A stretch of DNA of 64,000 bases from an uncultured Dorea sp. (GCA_910584615.1 CAJUAM010000004.1:1-64000); one strand, 5' to 3'; counted from the stretch's first letter, positions 1 to 8,448 are shown. The notes: a model not told the origin generated them from the letters alone. Numbers and translations: made by a program.

Positions 1-1115
1 TTACCTCCGAACAGGCAAAAGAATATTTGTTGAAAACTGTTGAAGATGATGTAAAGCATGACACTGCGAAACTGGTAAAGGAACTGGAAGCGCAGGCGAA
101 GGAAGAAGCAGACAAACGGGCGAAAGAGTGCGTAGTAACTGCGATCCAAAGATGCGCGGCTGATCATGTGGCTGAAACTACGATTTCAGTTGTACAGCTT
201 CCAAGTGACGAGATGAAGGGTCGGATTATCGGAAGAGAAGGACGCAATATCCGTACATTGGAGACGATGACCGGTGTAGAACTGATCATTGATGATACTC
301 CGGAAGCAGTTGTATTATCAGGCTTTGACCCAATCAGGCGTGAAGTTGCAAGGATTGCCCTTGAAAAGCTCATTGTTGACGGACGTATCCATCCGGCAAG
401 AATTGAGGAGATGGTCGAGAAGGCACAAAGGGAAGTCGACGCAATGATCCGGGAAGAGGGTGAAGCGGCTGCTTTAGAGGCAGGTGTTCATGGTATCCAT
501 CCGGAGCTTATCAAGCTCCTTGGAAGAATGAAGTTCCGTACAAGCTATGGACAGAATGCGCTGAAGCATTCTATGGAAGTGTCACAGCTTGCAGGACTTC
601 TTGCCGGCGAGATCGGACTTGATGTCAGGATCGCGAAGAGAGCCGGACTTCTGCACGATATTGGGAAATCCATCGATCATGACGTGGAAGGCTCCCATAT
701 CCAGATTGGTGTAGATCTTTGTAGAAAATATAAAGAATCTGCAACGGTTATCAATGCGGTGGAAGCTCATCACGGCGATGTGGAGCCGGAGACTTTGATT
801 GCGTGTGTTGTGCAGGCGGCGGATACGATCTCTGCGGCAAGGCCGGGCGCGAGAAGAGAGACGCTGGAAACATATACAAACAGGTTAAAACAATTAGAAG
901 ATATCACCAACCAGTTTAAGGGAGTTGATAAATCTTTTGCAATTCAGGCAGGTAGAGAGATTCGTGTTATGGTAGTTCCGGAGCAGGTATCTGATGCAGA
1001 CATGATATTGATGGCGAGGGATATTGCGAAGCAGATTGAGTATGAGCTGGAATATCCTGGACAGATCAAGGTCAATGTCATCCGCGAGTCGCGGGTAACA
1101 GATTTTGCCAAATAA
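1..1115 (+). CDS. rny: Ribonuclease Y (5' truncated by window edge)
   Basis: Endoribonuclease Y, which initiates mRNA decay at the membrane. The reading frame is open from base 3, so the gene starts upstream; about 370 C-terminal residues are visible of a family length near 520, and the N-terminal membrane anchor and most of the coiled coil are missing. The visible part starts with a charged helical stretch, then a KH domain with the motif GRIIGREGRNIR (around 219-255), then an HD metal-dependent phosphohydrolase domain with HSMEVSQLA and the HD pair in LLHDIGK (around 648-670), and further histidines in EAHHGD. ATG at 27 is internal. A hairpin terminator follows, so this ends its transcription unit. 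Confidence 0.97.
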   Translation, partial: TSEQAKEYLLKTVEDDVKHDTAKLVKELEAQAKEEADKRAKECVVTAIQRCAADHVAETTISVVQLPSDEMKGRIIGREGRNIRTLETMTGVELIIDDTPEAVVLSGFDPIRREVARIALEKLIVDGRIHPARIEEMVEKAQREVDAMIREEGEAAALEAGVHGIHPELIKLLGRMKFRTSYGQNALKHSMEVSQLAGLLAGEIGLDVRIAKRAGLLHDIGKSIDHDVEGSHIQIGVDLCRKYKESATVINAVEAHHGDVEPETLIACVVQAADTISAARPGARRETLETYTNRLKQLEDITNQFKGVDKSFAIQAGREIRVMVVPEQVSDADMILMARDIAKQIEYELEYPGQIKVNVIRESRVTDFAK

Positions 1116-1147
1116 CGTAATGTAATAGAAATCTGAGCTTAAAAACC

Positions 1148-1193
1148 AAGGAAAGTCTTGAAATAGCAGTATTTTAGACTTTCCTTATTTTTA
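1148..1193 (+). terminator. Rho-independent terminator of rny
   Basis: Inverted repeat AAGGAAAGTCT (1148-1158) and AGACTTTCCTT (1176-1186) with a 17-nt loop, followed by a T-rich run to about 1198. It lies 32 bases after the rny stop. Confidence 0.85.
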
Positions 1194-1245
1194 TTTTATG
1201 ATAGTTCACAATATAGGATATTATTGTAAAAAGGAGTGAAAGAAT

Positions 1246-1782
1246 ATGAGTGAAGAGATAAAGAGAGTTGGAAGGGATCTCGTCCACAAGGGCGCGATCA
1301 TCGACGTATATACAGATCATATGGAATTTTCAAACGGACATCGAGCAGACTGGGATTTTATCCATCATGACGGTGCGGCGGCGGTAGTGCCGGTTCTTCC
1401 TGACGGCAGGATATTGATGGTCAAACAGTTTCGCAATGCGTTAGACAGAGAAACTCTTGAAATCCCTGCCGGGAAGCTTGATGCGCCTTGCGAGCCGGGA
1501 ATGGAATGCGCAAGGCGTGAACTGGAGGAAGAGACAGGCTATAAATCACAAGAGCTTAGCTGGCTCATCACCCTTCGGACGACGGTGGCATTCTGTAATG
1601 AAAAGATTGAAATCTATGTGGCAAAGAATCTGGAAGCTTCAAAACAGAATCTTGATGAGGATGAGTTTGTGGATGTGAAGGCGTATACTTTGGATGAACT
1701 GAAGGAAAAGATATATGCCGGCGAAATCCAGGACTCAAAGACTGTGGCGGCGATACTGGCTTATGAAGTAAAATATCTTTAA
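1246..1782 (+). CDS. nudF: NUDIX hydrolase, ADP-ribose pyrophosphatase type
   Basis: A 178-residue Nudix hydrolase that probably splits ADP-ribose into AMP and ribose 5-phosphate in the cytosol. The Nudix box spans residues 76-99 and ends in RELEEETGY; the first spacer (G to E) has six residues instead of five, a variation I believe is common in this subfamily. EIPAGK just before it and the N-terminal VVPVLPDGRILMVKQFR strand are typical of the ADPRase group. The start ATG has AAGGAGTG eight bases upstream. In Bacillus nudF also lies near spoIIM, which matches the next gene here. Substrate assignment is by family only. Confidence 0.88.
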   Translation: MSEEIKRVGRDLVHKGAIIDVYTDHMEFSNGHRADWDFIHHDGAAAVVPVLPDGRILMVKQFRNALDRETLEIPAGKLDAPCEPGMECARRELEEETGYKSQELSWLITLRTTVAFCNEKIEIYVAKNLEASKQNLDEDEFVDVKAYTLDELKEKIYAGEIQDSKTVAAILAYEVKYL

Positions 1783-1795
1783 TTTTTGTATCAGG

Positions 1796-1839
1796 ATATT
1801 TCTGCCTGTTCAGCCTGATCTGGCAGGTGGAAATATTTT
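1796..1839 (+). terminator. Terminator after nudF
   Basis: ATATTTCTGCCTG (1796-1808) pairs with CAGGTGGAAATAT (1824-1836) over 13 bp including two G-U pairs, followed by a short T run. It sits between nudF and the sigma-E-like promoter of the next gene. Confidence 0.65.
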
Positions 1840-1840
1840 A

Positions 1841-1870
1841 GAATATATTGCGCATGACCGGACATATAAT
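1841..1870 (+). promoter_or_regulatory. Sigma-E-like promoter for the spoIIM-like gene
   Basis: GAATATA (1841-1847), a 15-nt spacer, and CATATAAT (1863-1870) match the Bacillus sigma-E consensus (KMATATT, 14-15 nt, CATACAMT) at 6 of 7 and 7 of 8 positions. It is 31 bases ahead of the GTG start. Sigma-E control is known for spoIIM in Bacillus subtilis, so both the site and the gene call support each other. Confidence 0.6.
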
Positions 1871-1900
1871 GGAGTATCTTGGCTAGGGAGGGAATGTTTT

Positions 1901-2440
1901 GTGAGGATACAGGAAAACGGGAAGCATTTTGTTCTGTGTTATATGTTGGGGTTTTGCGCGGGAATCTTATATGCTAATCTTGTTGTGAAGGATTACATTA
2001 TCAGTATGGGGATACTCAGTGAATATTTTCTGAATGAATACAGCGCGGATGATATTCAGACGGCAGAATATCTCTGGTATGTGGCGAGGATCCGGATGAC
2101 TCCGGTGCTGATATTAGGGGCACTTGGGTGTACGAAGCTGCGTAAAGGGATCGTAGCGGCATTTGTCTTGTGGACAGGCTTTTCAAGCGGGCTTTTATTT
2201 ACATCCGCAGTCATAAAGATGGGAGTGAAAGGGATCATATTGTGCCTGATCGCCCTTATTCCCCAGTTTTTGTTCTATGCCGCGGGCTATCTTGCTTTGC
2301 TTTGGTATCTTTATACTTATCCGCAGGTTCGCTGGAACCTGACAAAGACAGTTATCTTCCTCCTTCTTATGGCAGTGGGGATCCTTCTTGAATGCTATGT
2401 AAATCCGGTTATCATGCAGATGTTTATCCAGACGCTTTAG
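1901..2440 (+). CDS. spoIIM: SpoIIM-like integral membrane protein
   Basis: A 179-residue, very hydrophobic protein with about five predicted membrane segments (around residues 10-28, 66-84, 86-106, 110-140, 148-170). The spacing of glycine-rich helices (GFSSGLLFTSAVIKMGVKG, then LCLIALIPQFLFYAAGY) resembles stage II sporulation protein M, a part of the DMP engulfment machinery with SpoIID and SpoIIP. It is next to nudF as in Bacillus and has a sigma-E-like promoter. Start GTG with AGGGAGG nine bases upstream. It converges on, and overlaps by 17 bases, the gene on the other strand. SpoIIM is an inference from topology and context; it could be another small sporulation membrane protein. Confidence 0.62.
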   Translation: MRIQENGKHFVLCYMLGFCAGILYANLVVKDYIISMGILSEYFLNEYSADDIQTAEYLWYVARIRMTPVLILGALGCTKLRKGIVAAFVLWTGFSSGLLFTSAVIKMGVKGIILCLIALIPQFLFYAAGYLALLWYLYTYPQVRWNLTKTVIFLLLMAVGILLECYVNPVIMQMFIQTL

Positions 2441-3791
2441 TAAGAGATATCAGCGGCTTATTCTGAAAGTGCAGGTAATGGCTCAGATACAGGATGCACA
2501 GTAAGAATGCGGCAAGCTGGCTGGCTAAAAGCCCCAGCAGATAGCCTTCGATTCCAAATAGGGGAATGCAGTAAAAGACGCTGATGATTCTTATAAGCAG
2601 GCTTAAGGAATTGATAAAGAAAGAAAGCGTCGTCTTCCCGATGCCGTTGATGATGCTGATAAGTGTCGTATTTGCGTATAAAAACGGACACATCCAGGCC
2701 AGTGTAACAATGTAATCTCCGGCAGAATAACTCTTAAAGATAAAAGTGCCGATCCACTGTCCGCTGAGAAGCAATAAGATACAGCAGAGACTTCCAAGCA
2801 GGACGCAGCAGCAGACACTTTTTTGGATGATGCTTTTCATCTGCCGTGCCCGGTTTAGAGTCTGAGCCTCTGCTACCGTCGGAAGAAGCATAGTGGAGAC
2901 GGAATTTGTGATGGCAGAGGGGAACAGCACGCAGGGGAGAGCCATGCCGGTCAATACTCCGTAGGTGCTCAGTGACTGGGAAACGCTCATTCCATGCATC
3001 TGGAGCTTTAAAGGGATAGAAACGGCCTCTATGCTCTGGAGCAGGTTTAAAAGTACCCGGCTTGCGGTCAGCGGGGCGGAGAGTATGAAAAGTTCTCCGG
3101 CATAGGTAAGATATTCAGGAAGCCTTATGATTCTTTTTGTAAGACTCTGGCACTGCAGAGTTATTTTTGTGATCATTTTTAAACAGAACATAGAAGAGGC
3201 GATCTCTCCAATGATCAGACCGCCCACAGCGATGGAGATGCTGAACTTAGTTCCGTTTTTTATACCCATAAGATATAAAAGGTATACGGACAGTATCCTT
3301 ACCAGCTGTTCGATGAGCTGGGATACGGCAGGAATCTTAGTTTCTTTAAGTCCCAGATAATAGCCGACGATACAGCTGTGGATAGAGGCGAAGGGAAATG
3401 CGTAAGAGAGTATGACCAAAAAACTGCCGCAGCGTTTTTCCTTCAAAAATTGCGCGGCGATAAGTTCTGCGTAATTCTGAAGCAGCAGCATGACGATGAC
3501 TGACAGGCTGACAGAAAGCGCCATGCCGGTGAAAAGAAGTGTTCTCGCTTCTTTTTTTTTGCCTACGGAAGCACGTTTCGCGACGCATCTGGCAAGGGCT
3601 GTCTCGATTCCGGCGCAGGTCAGTGAAAAGCATAGTGCGTAGACCGGAAAAATAAGCTGGTACAGTCCCACTCCTTCCTCACCGAAAGTATGACTTAAGA
3701 AAATGCGGTAAAAAAATCCCATGAATCTGGTAGCAAACCCAGTGATGGTTAAGATAAGAGTTCCTTTTAAAATTGTGCGTTTAACAGACAT
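2424..3791 (-). CDS. SpoVB/MurJ-type polysaccharide flippase
   Basis: A 455-residue polytopic membrane protein of the MOP (MATE-like) exporter superfamily. The N-terminus (LKGTLILTITGFATRFMGF, then GEEGVGLYQLIFPVY) follows the pattern of stage V sporulation protein B and related lipid II or oligosaccharide flippases, with about 12-14 hydrophobic helices. It is somewhat shorter than Bacillus SpoVB (about 518). It probably moves a lipid-linked cell-wall precursor across the membrane during spore cortex formation. It is transcribed alone and divergently from the Rrf2 operon; its 3' end overlaps the spoIIM-like gene by 17 bases. Which of the several SpoVB paralogues typical of Clostridia this is cannot be told from sequence alone. 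Confidence 0.78.
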   Translation of the reverse strand: MSVKRTILKGTLILTITGFATRFMGFFYRIFLSHTFGEEGVGLYQLIFPVYALCFSLTCAGIETALARCVAKRASVGKKKEARTLLFTGMALSVSLSVIVMLLLQNYAELIAAQFLKEKRCGSFLVILSYAFPFASIHSCIVGYYLGLKETKIPAVSQLIEQLVRILSVYLLYLMGIKNGTKFSISIAVGGLIIGEIASSMFCLKMITKITLQCQSLTKRIIRLPEYLTYAGELFILSAPLTASRVLLNLLQSIEAVSIPLKLQMHGMSVSQSLSTYGVLTGMALPCVLFPSAITNSVSTMLLPTVAEAQTLNRARQMKSIIQKSVCCCVLLGSLCCILLLLSGQWIGTFIFKSYSAGDYIVTLAWMCPFLYANTTLISIINGIGKTTLSFFINSLSLLIRIISVFYCIPLFGIEGYLLGLLASQLAAFLLCILYLSHYLHFQNKPLISLTKASG

Positions 3792-3931
3792 TCATTTGCT
3801 CCTGAAGCTTATTATTAAAGGATATTCCGGATGTGTCAGAACTATTCGCACGTAAAATACGCCGCGGATATTGCAAGGAAAAGATGCGGCATTCAATTTG
3901 ACAAGAGGACTGCATAATTTTTAACAGGGAC

Positions 3932-3960
3932 TTGACAGATAAAACTGCTGGTGGTATCCT
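3932..3960 (+). promoter_or_regulatory. Sigma-A promoter of the iscR-iscS-iscU-mnmA operon
   Basis: TTGACA (3932-3937), 17-nt spacer, TATCCT (3955-3960). The -35 is a perfect consensus. Transcription would start near 3967, just ahead of the 25-bp dyad described separately. Confidence 0.75.
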
Positions 3961-3972
3961 ACAGGAGTAAAT

Positions 3973-3997
3973 AAATCCGAGCAAATTACTAGGAATT
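3973..3997 (+). promoter_or_regulatory. Imperfect 25-bp dyad, candidate Rrf2 operator
   Basis: AAATCCGAG (3973-3981) and CTAGGAATT (3989-3997) are inverted repeats matching at 7 of 9 positions around an A+T-rich 7-nt centre. Length and symmetry resemble IscR-type operators. It lies at about +6 to +30 relative to the predicted transcription start, so binding would block the operon: probable autorepression. Inferred from position and symmetry only. Confidence 0.55.
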
Positions 3998-4014
3998 AAA
4001 AGAAGGTGATGATA

Positions 4015-4470
4015 TTGAAGCTTTCTACAAAAGGAAGATACGGATTAAGAGCTATGATCGACCTTGCCAGATACAGCGGCAAAGAGCCGGTTACGATCGG
4101 CAGTATCGCCGCGCGCCAGAATATTTCGGAGCGTTATCTGGAACAGATCGTAGCACTTCTTAAAAAAGGCGGGCTGGTGAAAAGTATCCGGGGAGCTTCG
4201 GGCGGATATGTGCTTGCCAGACAGATGAAAGAGATCTCGGTGGGAGATATCCTCCGTGTGCTGGAGGGAAGTCTTGAACCGGTAAAGTGTGCGGCATTCG
4301 ATTCGGAGGACGGCTGTATGGCTTCAGACGGATGTGTCACAAAATATGTATGGCAGAAGATCAATGAGAGCATTGCCCGGGCAGTGGATGAGATGAATCT
4401 TGAGGAGCTGGTGTCTGAGAGCGAGCGCATTAACCCGGAAGGGGATTATACGAATCCTATGTGCAACTGA
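4015..4470 (+). CDS. iscR: Rrf2-family regulator, IscR-like
   Basis: A 151-residue winged-helix regulator. The N-terminus LSTKGRYGLRAMIDLA, the recognition region around SERYLEQIVALLKKGGLVKS and the wing RGASGGYVLAR are Rrf2 hallmarks. Three cysteines at residues 92, 101 and 107 sit where E. coli IscR has its cluster ligands (92, 98, 104), so it may hold an Fe-S cluster and sense its supply; Bacillus CymR lacks these cysteines. Upstream in-frame GTG (4006) and ATG (4009) exist, but the Shine-Dalgarno AGAAGG (4001-4006) has proper spacing only to the TTG at 4015, which gives the family's usual MKLSTKGRYG start. First gene of the isc operon. Confidence 0.9.
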   Translation: MKLSTKGRYGLRAMIDLARYSGKEPVTIGSIAARQNISERYLEQIVALLKKGGLVKSIRGASGGYVLARQMKEISVGDILRVLEGSLEPVKCAAFDSEDGCMASDGCVTKYVWQKINESIARAVDEMNLEELVSESERINPEGDYTNPMCN

Positions 4471-4529
4471 TGATGAACGGGCCGATGGCAGTAAAAATAT
4501 AATGATAAAGATAGAAAAACGGAGGTACT

Positions 4530-5717
4530 ATGATGGACAGACTGATATATCTTGACAATGCGGCGACCACAAAGACGGCGCCGGAGGTTGTGGAGGCTAT
4601 GCTTCCATATTTTACGGAAAATTACGGCAATCCTTCCAGTGTATATGGATTTGCCGCGAAAAATAAAGAAGCAGTTACTAAACAGAGAGAAGAGATCGCA
4701 AAAGTTTTAGGTGTTCTGCCGAAGGAGATCTATTTTACAGCGGGCGGTTCTGAGGCGGACAACTGGGCGCTCAAAGCCGCGGCAGAGTGCTGCGGGGCAA
4801 AGGGCAATCATATCATTACGACGAAGATTGAGCATCATGCGATTCTGCATACTGCACAGTATCTGGAAAAGAGAGGCTTTGAAGTGACTTATCTGGATGT
4901 AGATGAAGACGGTGTAGTGGATCTTGATGGGCTTAGGGCAGCGATCCGTCCGACTACGATATTGATTTCTGTCATGTTTGCCAACAATGAGATCGGAACA
5001 CTGCAGCCGATCAGAGAGATCGGTGAGATTGCTAAAGAGAAGGGAATCTTGTTTCATACAGATGCAGTGCAGGCGTTTGGACAAGTTCCCATTTCTGCTG
5101 ATGAATGTCATATTGACATGTTGAGCGCCAGCGGCCATAAGCTTAACGGGCCGAAGGGAATCGGATTCTTATATATCCGTACAGGTGTAAAGATCCGCTC
5201 CTTTGTTCACGGAGGCGCGCAGGAAAGAAAACGCCGGGCAGGTACGGAGAATGTGCCGGGGATCATAGGGATCGGGACGGCGGTGAAACGGGCCGGTGAT
5301 ACGATGGCAGAGCGGGCAAAAAAGGAAACAGAGCTCAGGGATTATCTCATCGGGCGTGTGCTCAATGAGATACCGTATACGAAGCTTAACGGTCATCCGA
5401 AAAAGAGGCTTCCGAACAACGCGAATTTCAGCTTCCGTTTTGTGGAGGGCGAGTCTCTTCTGATCATGCTTGATATGAAGGGGATCTGTGCTTCCAGCGG
5501 TTCAGCATGTACGTCGGGGTCTCTGGATCCCTCCCATGTGCTTCTGGCCATCGGGCTGCCCCATGAGATCGCTCACGGCTCTTTAAGACTGACGCTTAGT
5601 GATGAGACAACGAAAGAAGAGATTGACTATGTGGTGGATTGTCTGAAAGAGATCGTAAGTCATCTGCGGGAAATGTCACCGCTTTATGAAGATTTTGTGA
5701 AAAAGAATCAGGCGTAA
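4530..5717 (+). CDS. iscS: Cysteine desulfurase (IscS/NifS)
   Basis: A 395-residue PLP enzyme that takes sulfur from cysteine as a persulfide and passes it to the IscU scaffold and to MnmA. It begins with IYLDNAATTK and carries the PLP lysine in ASGHKLNGPKG and the catalytic cysteine in SSGSACTSG (about residue 327), the short active-site loop of class I enzymes. Full length. Shine-Dalgarno GGAGGT just upstream; ATG at 4530 or the adjacent ATG at 4533. It follows the Rrf2 regulator by 59 bases and precedes iscU. Confidence 0.96.
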   Translation: MMDRLIYLDNAATTKTAPEVVEAMLPYFTENYGNPSSVYGFAAKNKEAVTKQREEIAKVLGVLPKEIYFTAGGSEADNWALKAAAECCGAKGNHIITTKIEHHAILHTAQYLEKRGFEVTYLDVDEDGVVDLDGLRAAIRPTTILISVMFANNEIGTLQPIREIGEIAKEKGILFHTDAVQAFGQVPISADECHIDMLSASGHKLNGPKGIGFLYIRTGVKIRSFVHGGAQERKRRAGTENVPGIIGIGTAVKRAGDTMAERAKKETELRDYLIGRVLNEIPYTKLNGHPKKRLPNNANFSFRFVEGESLLIMLDMKGICASSGSACTSGSLDPSHVLLAIGLPHEIAHGSLRLTLSDETTKEEIDYVVDCLKEIVSHLREMSPLYEDFVKKNQA

Positions 5718-5782
5718 ACGAACAGGTTTTATAATAAATCCGAAATCAATTTTAATAAACAAACGAATGTCAGGAGGAATAT

Positions 5783-6229
5783 ATGATGTATTCAGAAAAA
5801 GTAATGGATCATTTTCAAAATCCGAGAAATGTAGGAGAGATAGAGGGTGCCAGCGGGGTCGGCACCGTAGGCAACGCAAAATGCGGGGATATCATGCGAA
5901 TTTACCTTGATATTGATGAAAATAAAATGATCAGAGATGTAAAATTTAAGACATTTGGCTGCGGAGCCGCAGTTGCTACAAGCAGCATGGCGACAGAGCT
6001 TGTAAAAGGAAAATCGGTTGAAGAGGCTATGAAGGTCACAAACCGTGCAGTGATGGAGGCGCTTGACGGACTTCCTCCGGTGAAGGTGCACTGCTCGCTG
6101 CTTGCGGAGGAGGCGATCCATGCGGCACTTTGGGATTATGCAAAAAAGCATGATATGAAAATAGAAGGTCTTGAGAAACCAAAGTCTGATATCCATGAGG
6201 GTGAGGAAGAGGAAGAAGAGGAATATTAA
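5783..6229 (+). CDS. iscU: Fe-S cluster scaffold protein IscU/NifU-N
   Basis: A 148-residue scaffold on which Fe-S clusters are assembled from IscS sulfur. The start YSEKVMDHFQNPRNVG and the three cluster cysteines C34 (GNAKCGD), C60 (FGCGAA) and C104 (VHCSLL) are all present; the aspartate next to C34 is the usual cluster-releasing residue. The C-terminus has an unusual acidic tail (HEGEEEEEEEY). It is directly followed, without a spacer base, by mnmA, which suggests translational coupling. Shine-Dalgarno AGGAGG upstream. Confidence 0.95.
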   Translation: MMYSEKVMDHFQNPRNVGEIEGASGVGTVGNAKCGDIMRIYLDIDENKMIRDVKFKTFGCGAAVATSSMATELVKGKSVEEAMKVTNRAVMEALDGLPPVKVHCSLLAEEAIHAALWDYAKKHDMKIEGLEKPKSDIHEGEEEEEEEY

Positions 6230-7315
6230 GTGGAAAAGAAAAAAGTAGTCGTAGGCATGTCGGGGGGAGTGGATTCGTCTGTCGCGGCATGGCTTTTGAA
6301 GGAGCAGGGATATGACGTTATCGGCGTAACGATGCAGATCTGGCAGGATGAAGACACCGCTTCTATGGAGGAAAACGGAGGATGCTGCGGGCTCAGCGCC
6401 GTGGAGGATGCCCGTCGGGTGGCGGCAAAGCTTGGGATTCCTTACTATGTCATGAATTTTAAACAGGAGTTTAAGAAACAGGTCATGGATTATTTTGTAG
6501 ATGAATATATTCATGGCAGGACTCCGAATCCTTGTATCGCGTGCAACCGTTATGTAAAATGGGAGTCACTTCTTAGAAGGAGTCTTGAGATCGGCGCCGA
6601 TTATATCGCCACAGGACATTATGCGCGGATCAAGGAACTTTCTAATGGACGGCTTACTCTCAGGACTTCTGCTACAAGTTCAAAGGATCAGACTTATGCC
6701 CTTTATAATCTGACTCAGGAGCAGCTTAAAAGAACGCTTATGCCGGTAGGGAATTTTCATAAGGATGAGATACGTGCCATGGCGGAGCTTATAGGACTTA
6801 AGATCGCGAAAAAACCGGACAGTCAGGATATCTGTTTTGTGCCGGATAAAGACTATGCTTCTTTCATAGAAAGATCTACGGGAAAGAAGTCTGTCCCAGG
6901 TAATTTCGTCGCATCAGATGGAAGGGTTCTGGGACAGCATAAAGGCATCATCAACTATACAGTCGGTCAGCGAAAAGGTCTTGGCATCGCTCTTGGCTAT
7001 CCGGTGTTTGTTCTGAAGATCTGTCCAGAAACTAATGAAGTAGTCCTTGGGAGCAGCGAAGAATCAATGTCACGTTATGTACGCGCGGACAGACTTAACT
7101 TTATGTCTGTCCCAAAGCTGACGGGCGAGCAGCGTGTGTGGGCGAAGATACGGTACAATCATAAGGGTGCGTGGTGTACTGTGAAGATGACAGGAGAAGA
7201 TGAAATCCTCTGTGAGTTTGAACAGCCCCAGCGGGCTGTTACACCGGGGCAGGCAGTTGTGCTCTATGACAAGGAGTATGTTCTTGGCGGAGGGATCATA
7301 ATAGGAGATGAATGA
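6230..7315 (+). CDS. mnmA: tRNA-specific 2-thiouridylase MnmA
   Basis: A 361-residue enzyme that puts sulfur on the wobble uridine 34 of Lys, Glu and Gln tRNAs. The PP-loop GMSGGVDSSV (residues 9-18) binds ATP; the paired catalytic cysteines are in NPCIACNR and DICFVPD. C-terminal beta-barrel domains are complete. Start GTG begins on the base after the iscU stop, with a purine-rich GAGGAAGAG stretch inside the iscU tail as ribosome site. Position after iscS and iscU fits a sulfur relay IscS to MnmA. Confidence 0.95.
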   Translation: MEKKKVVVGMSGGVDSSVAAWLLKEQGYDVIGVTMQIWQDEDTASMEENGGCCGLSAVEDARRVAAKLGIPYYVMNFKQEFKKQVMDYFVDEYIHGRTPNPCIACNRYVKWESLLRRSLEIGADYIATGHYARIKELSNGRLTLRTSATSSKDQTYALYNLTQEQLKRTLMPVGNFHKDEIRAMAELIGLKIAKKPDSQDICFVPDKDYASFIERSTGKKSVPGNFVASDGRVLGQHKGIINYTVGQRKGLGIALGYPVFVLKICPETNEVVLGSSEESMSRYVRADRLNFMSVPKLTGEQRVWAKIRYNHKGAWCTVKMTGEDEILCEFEQPQRAVTPGQAVVLYDKEYVLGGGIIIGDE

Positions 7316-7349
7316 TCAATGAGAAATTTGCAGGAGGGAGACAGATAGT

Positions 7350-8153
7350 ATGATAAAAGCAGATGTACATATGCACACCAATTTTTCCCATGATTCTGAC
7401 AGTACACCAGAGCAGATGGCAGAAGGGGCTATTAAAAAGGGGCTTGAGGTAATCTGTTTTACGGATCATTATGATAAAGATGACATGGACTGGGGACCGG
7501 AGGATATCTTTGACCCGGACGCTTATTTTGAAAAAATGGTTCAGATAAGAGAAAAGTACAAGGATCAGATCCAGATCAGGATTGGTGTGGAGCTGGGACT
7601 GCAGCCTCATCTTGGCGGTTTTTATGAGGAGTTTGTAAAAAAATATCCCTTTGATTTTGTTATCGGCTCCATACATTCGGCAGAAGGGAAAGATATCGCG
7701 AGAAAAAGAATCTTTGAAGGACGGACAGACGAAGAGACTTACCGGATCATATTCCGGGAGATGGTGGAGGATGTAAAGGTTTTTAATGACTTTGATGTAT
7801 TCGGACATGTGGATTATGTGGCAAGATACGGCAGGAACCGTGAAAAAGAGTATTCTTATCAGCGTTTTGCGGATGAGATAGATGAGGTTCTGAAAATCCT
7901 GGTGGAAAACGGATGCGGGATCGAGCTTAATATGGCGGGGCTGAAATATGGACTGCCGTTTGCCCATCCGCATACAGATATCTTAAAGAGATACCGGGAA
8001 CTTGGCGGCGAACTGATCACTGTGGGGGCTGACGGGCACAGACCGGATCACATTGCCTATGATTACCATAAGGTCAGAGATATACTTGAAAGCTGCGGTT
8101 TTAAGTATTACGCAGAGTTTAAGGAGAGAAAGCCTTCATTTTTCAAGGTTTAG
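7350..8153 (+). CDS. PHP-domain phosphoesterase, histidinol-phosphatase (HisJ) type
   Basis: A 267-residue PHP-fold metal-dependent hydrolase. It starts with ADVHMHTNFSHDSD, has TDHYD, GVELGLQP, IGSIHSAEG and GHVDYVARYGR, and ends with a GADGHRP motif: together the metal ligands of the PHP family. The best-known member of this size is histidinol-phosphate phosphatase (HisK/HisJ), but no histidine genes are nearby and the same fold is used for other phosphoesters, so the substrate is open. Shine-Dalgarno AGGAGGGAG (7332-7340). 34 bases after mnmA and possibly the last gene of that operon. Confidence 0.8.
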   Translation: MIKADVHMHTNFSHDSDSTPEQMAEGAIKKGLEVICFTDHYDKDDMDWGPEDIFDPDAYFEKMVQIREKYKDQIQIRIGVELGLQPHLGGFYEEFVKKYPFDFVIGSIHSAEGKDIARKRIFEGRTDEETYRIIFREMVEDVKVFNDFDVFGHVDYVARYGRNREKEYSYQRFADEIDEVLKILVENGCGIELNMAGLKYGLPFAHPHTDILKRYRELGGELITVGADGHRPDHIAYDYHKVRDILESCGFKYYAEFKERKPSFFKV

Positions 8154-8448
8154 AAAGCATGATCCTGACAGCATGGCATTGTATGTGCCGATCATGAAAA
8201 ATATATATGATTATGGAGCTGATAATGTCAAGAGAAAGTATGTACAGATTTTTGGTAAACCTCTGTGCAAGCTGCTGAAAATACCAGTTCAAGGCTGAAC
8301 TACAGTAAAAATATAGAAAAGAGACTTGAATTTTTGCATCAGATTTAGTACAATAGCAAATAGTTGATGATTCTTTAACAATGATTAAGGAATTCATTAT
8401 AAAAAGGCTGTGTAACCAGTTAATAAAACTTTTAGGAGGAATTTAATC
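8154..8448. other. Intergenic region before gapA
   Basis: About 295 bases with no convincing gene. A 41-codon open frame (8173-8298, plus strand) has no ribosome binding site and I recognise nothing in it. The 3' part holds the gapA promoter and an AT-rich leader ending in AGGAGGA before the gapA ATG. Confidence 0.5.
8326..8354 (+). promoter_or_regulatory. Sigma-A promoter of gapA
   Basis: TTGAAT (8326-8331), 17-nt spacer, TACAAT (8349-8354). It leaves a leader of about 88 nt ahead of gapA. Confidence 0.72.

Noticed and set aside
5792..6514. 240-codon minus-strand open frame across iscU and mnmA
   Set aside because: It lies opposite two unmistakable genes and reads as low-complexity mirror sequence.
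7296..7973. 225-codon minus-strand open frame opposite the PHP gene
   Set aside because: Shadow of a full-length gene with intact metal motifs.
8173..8298. Possible 41-residue peptide gene before gapA
   Set aside because: No Shine-Dalgarno sequence and no recognisable features; more likely chance.
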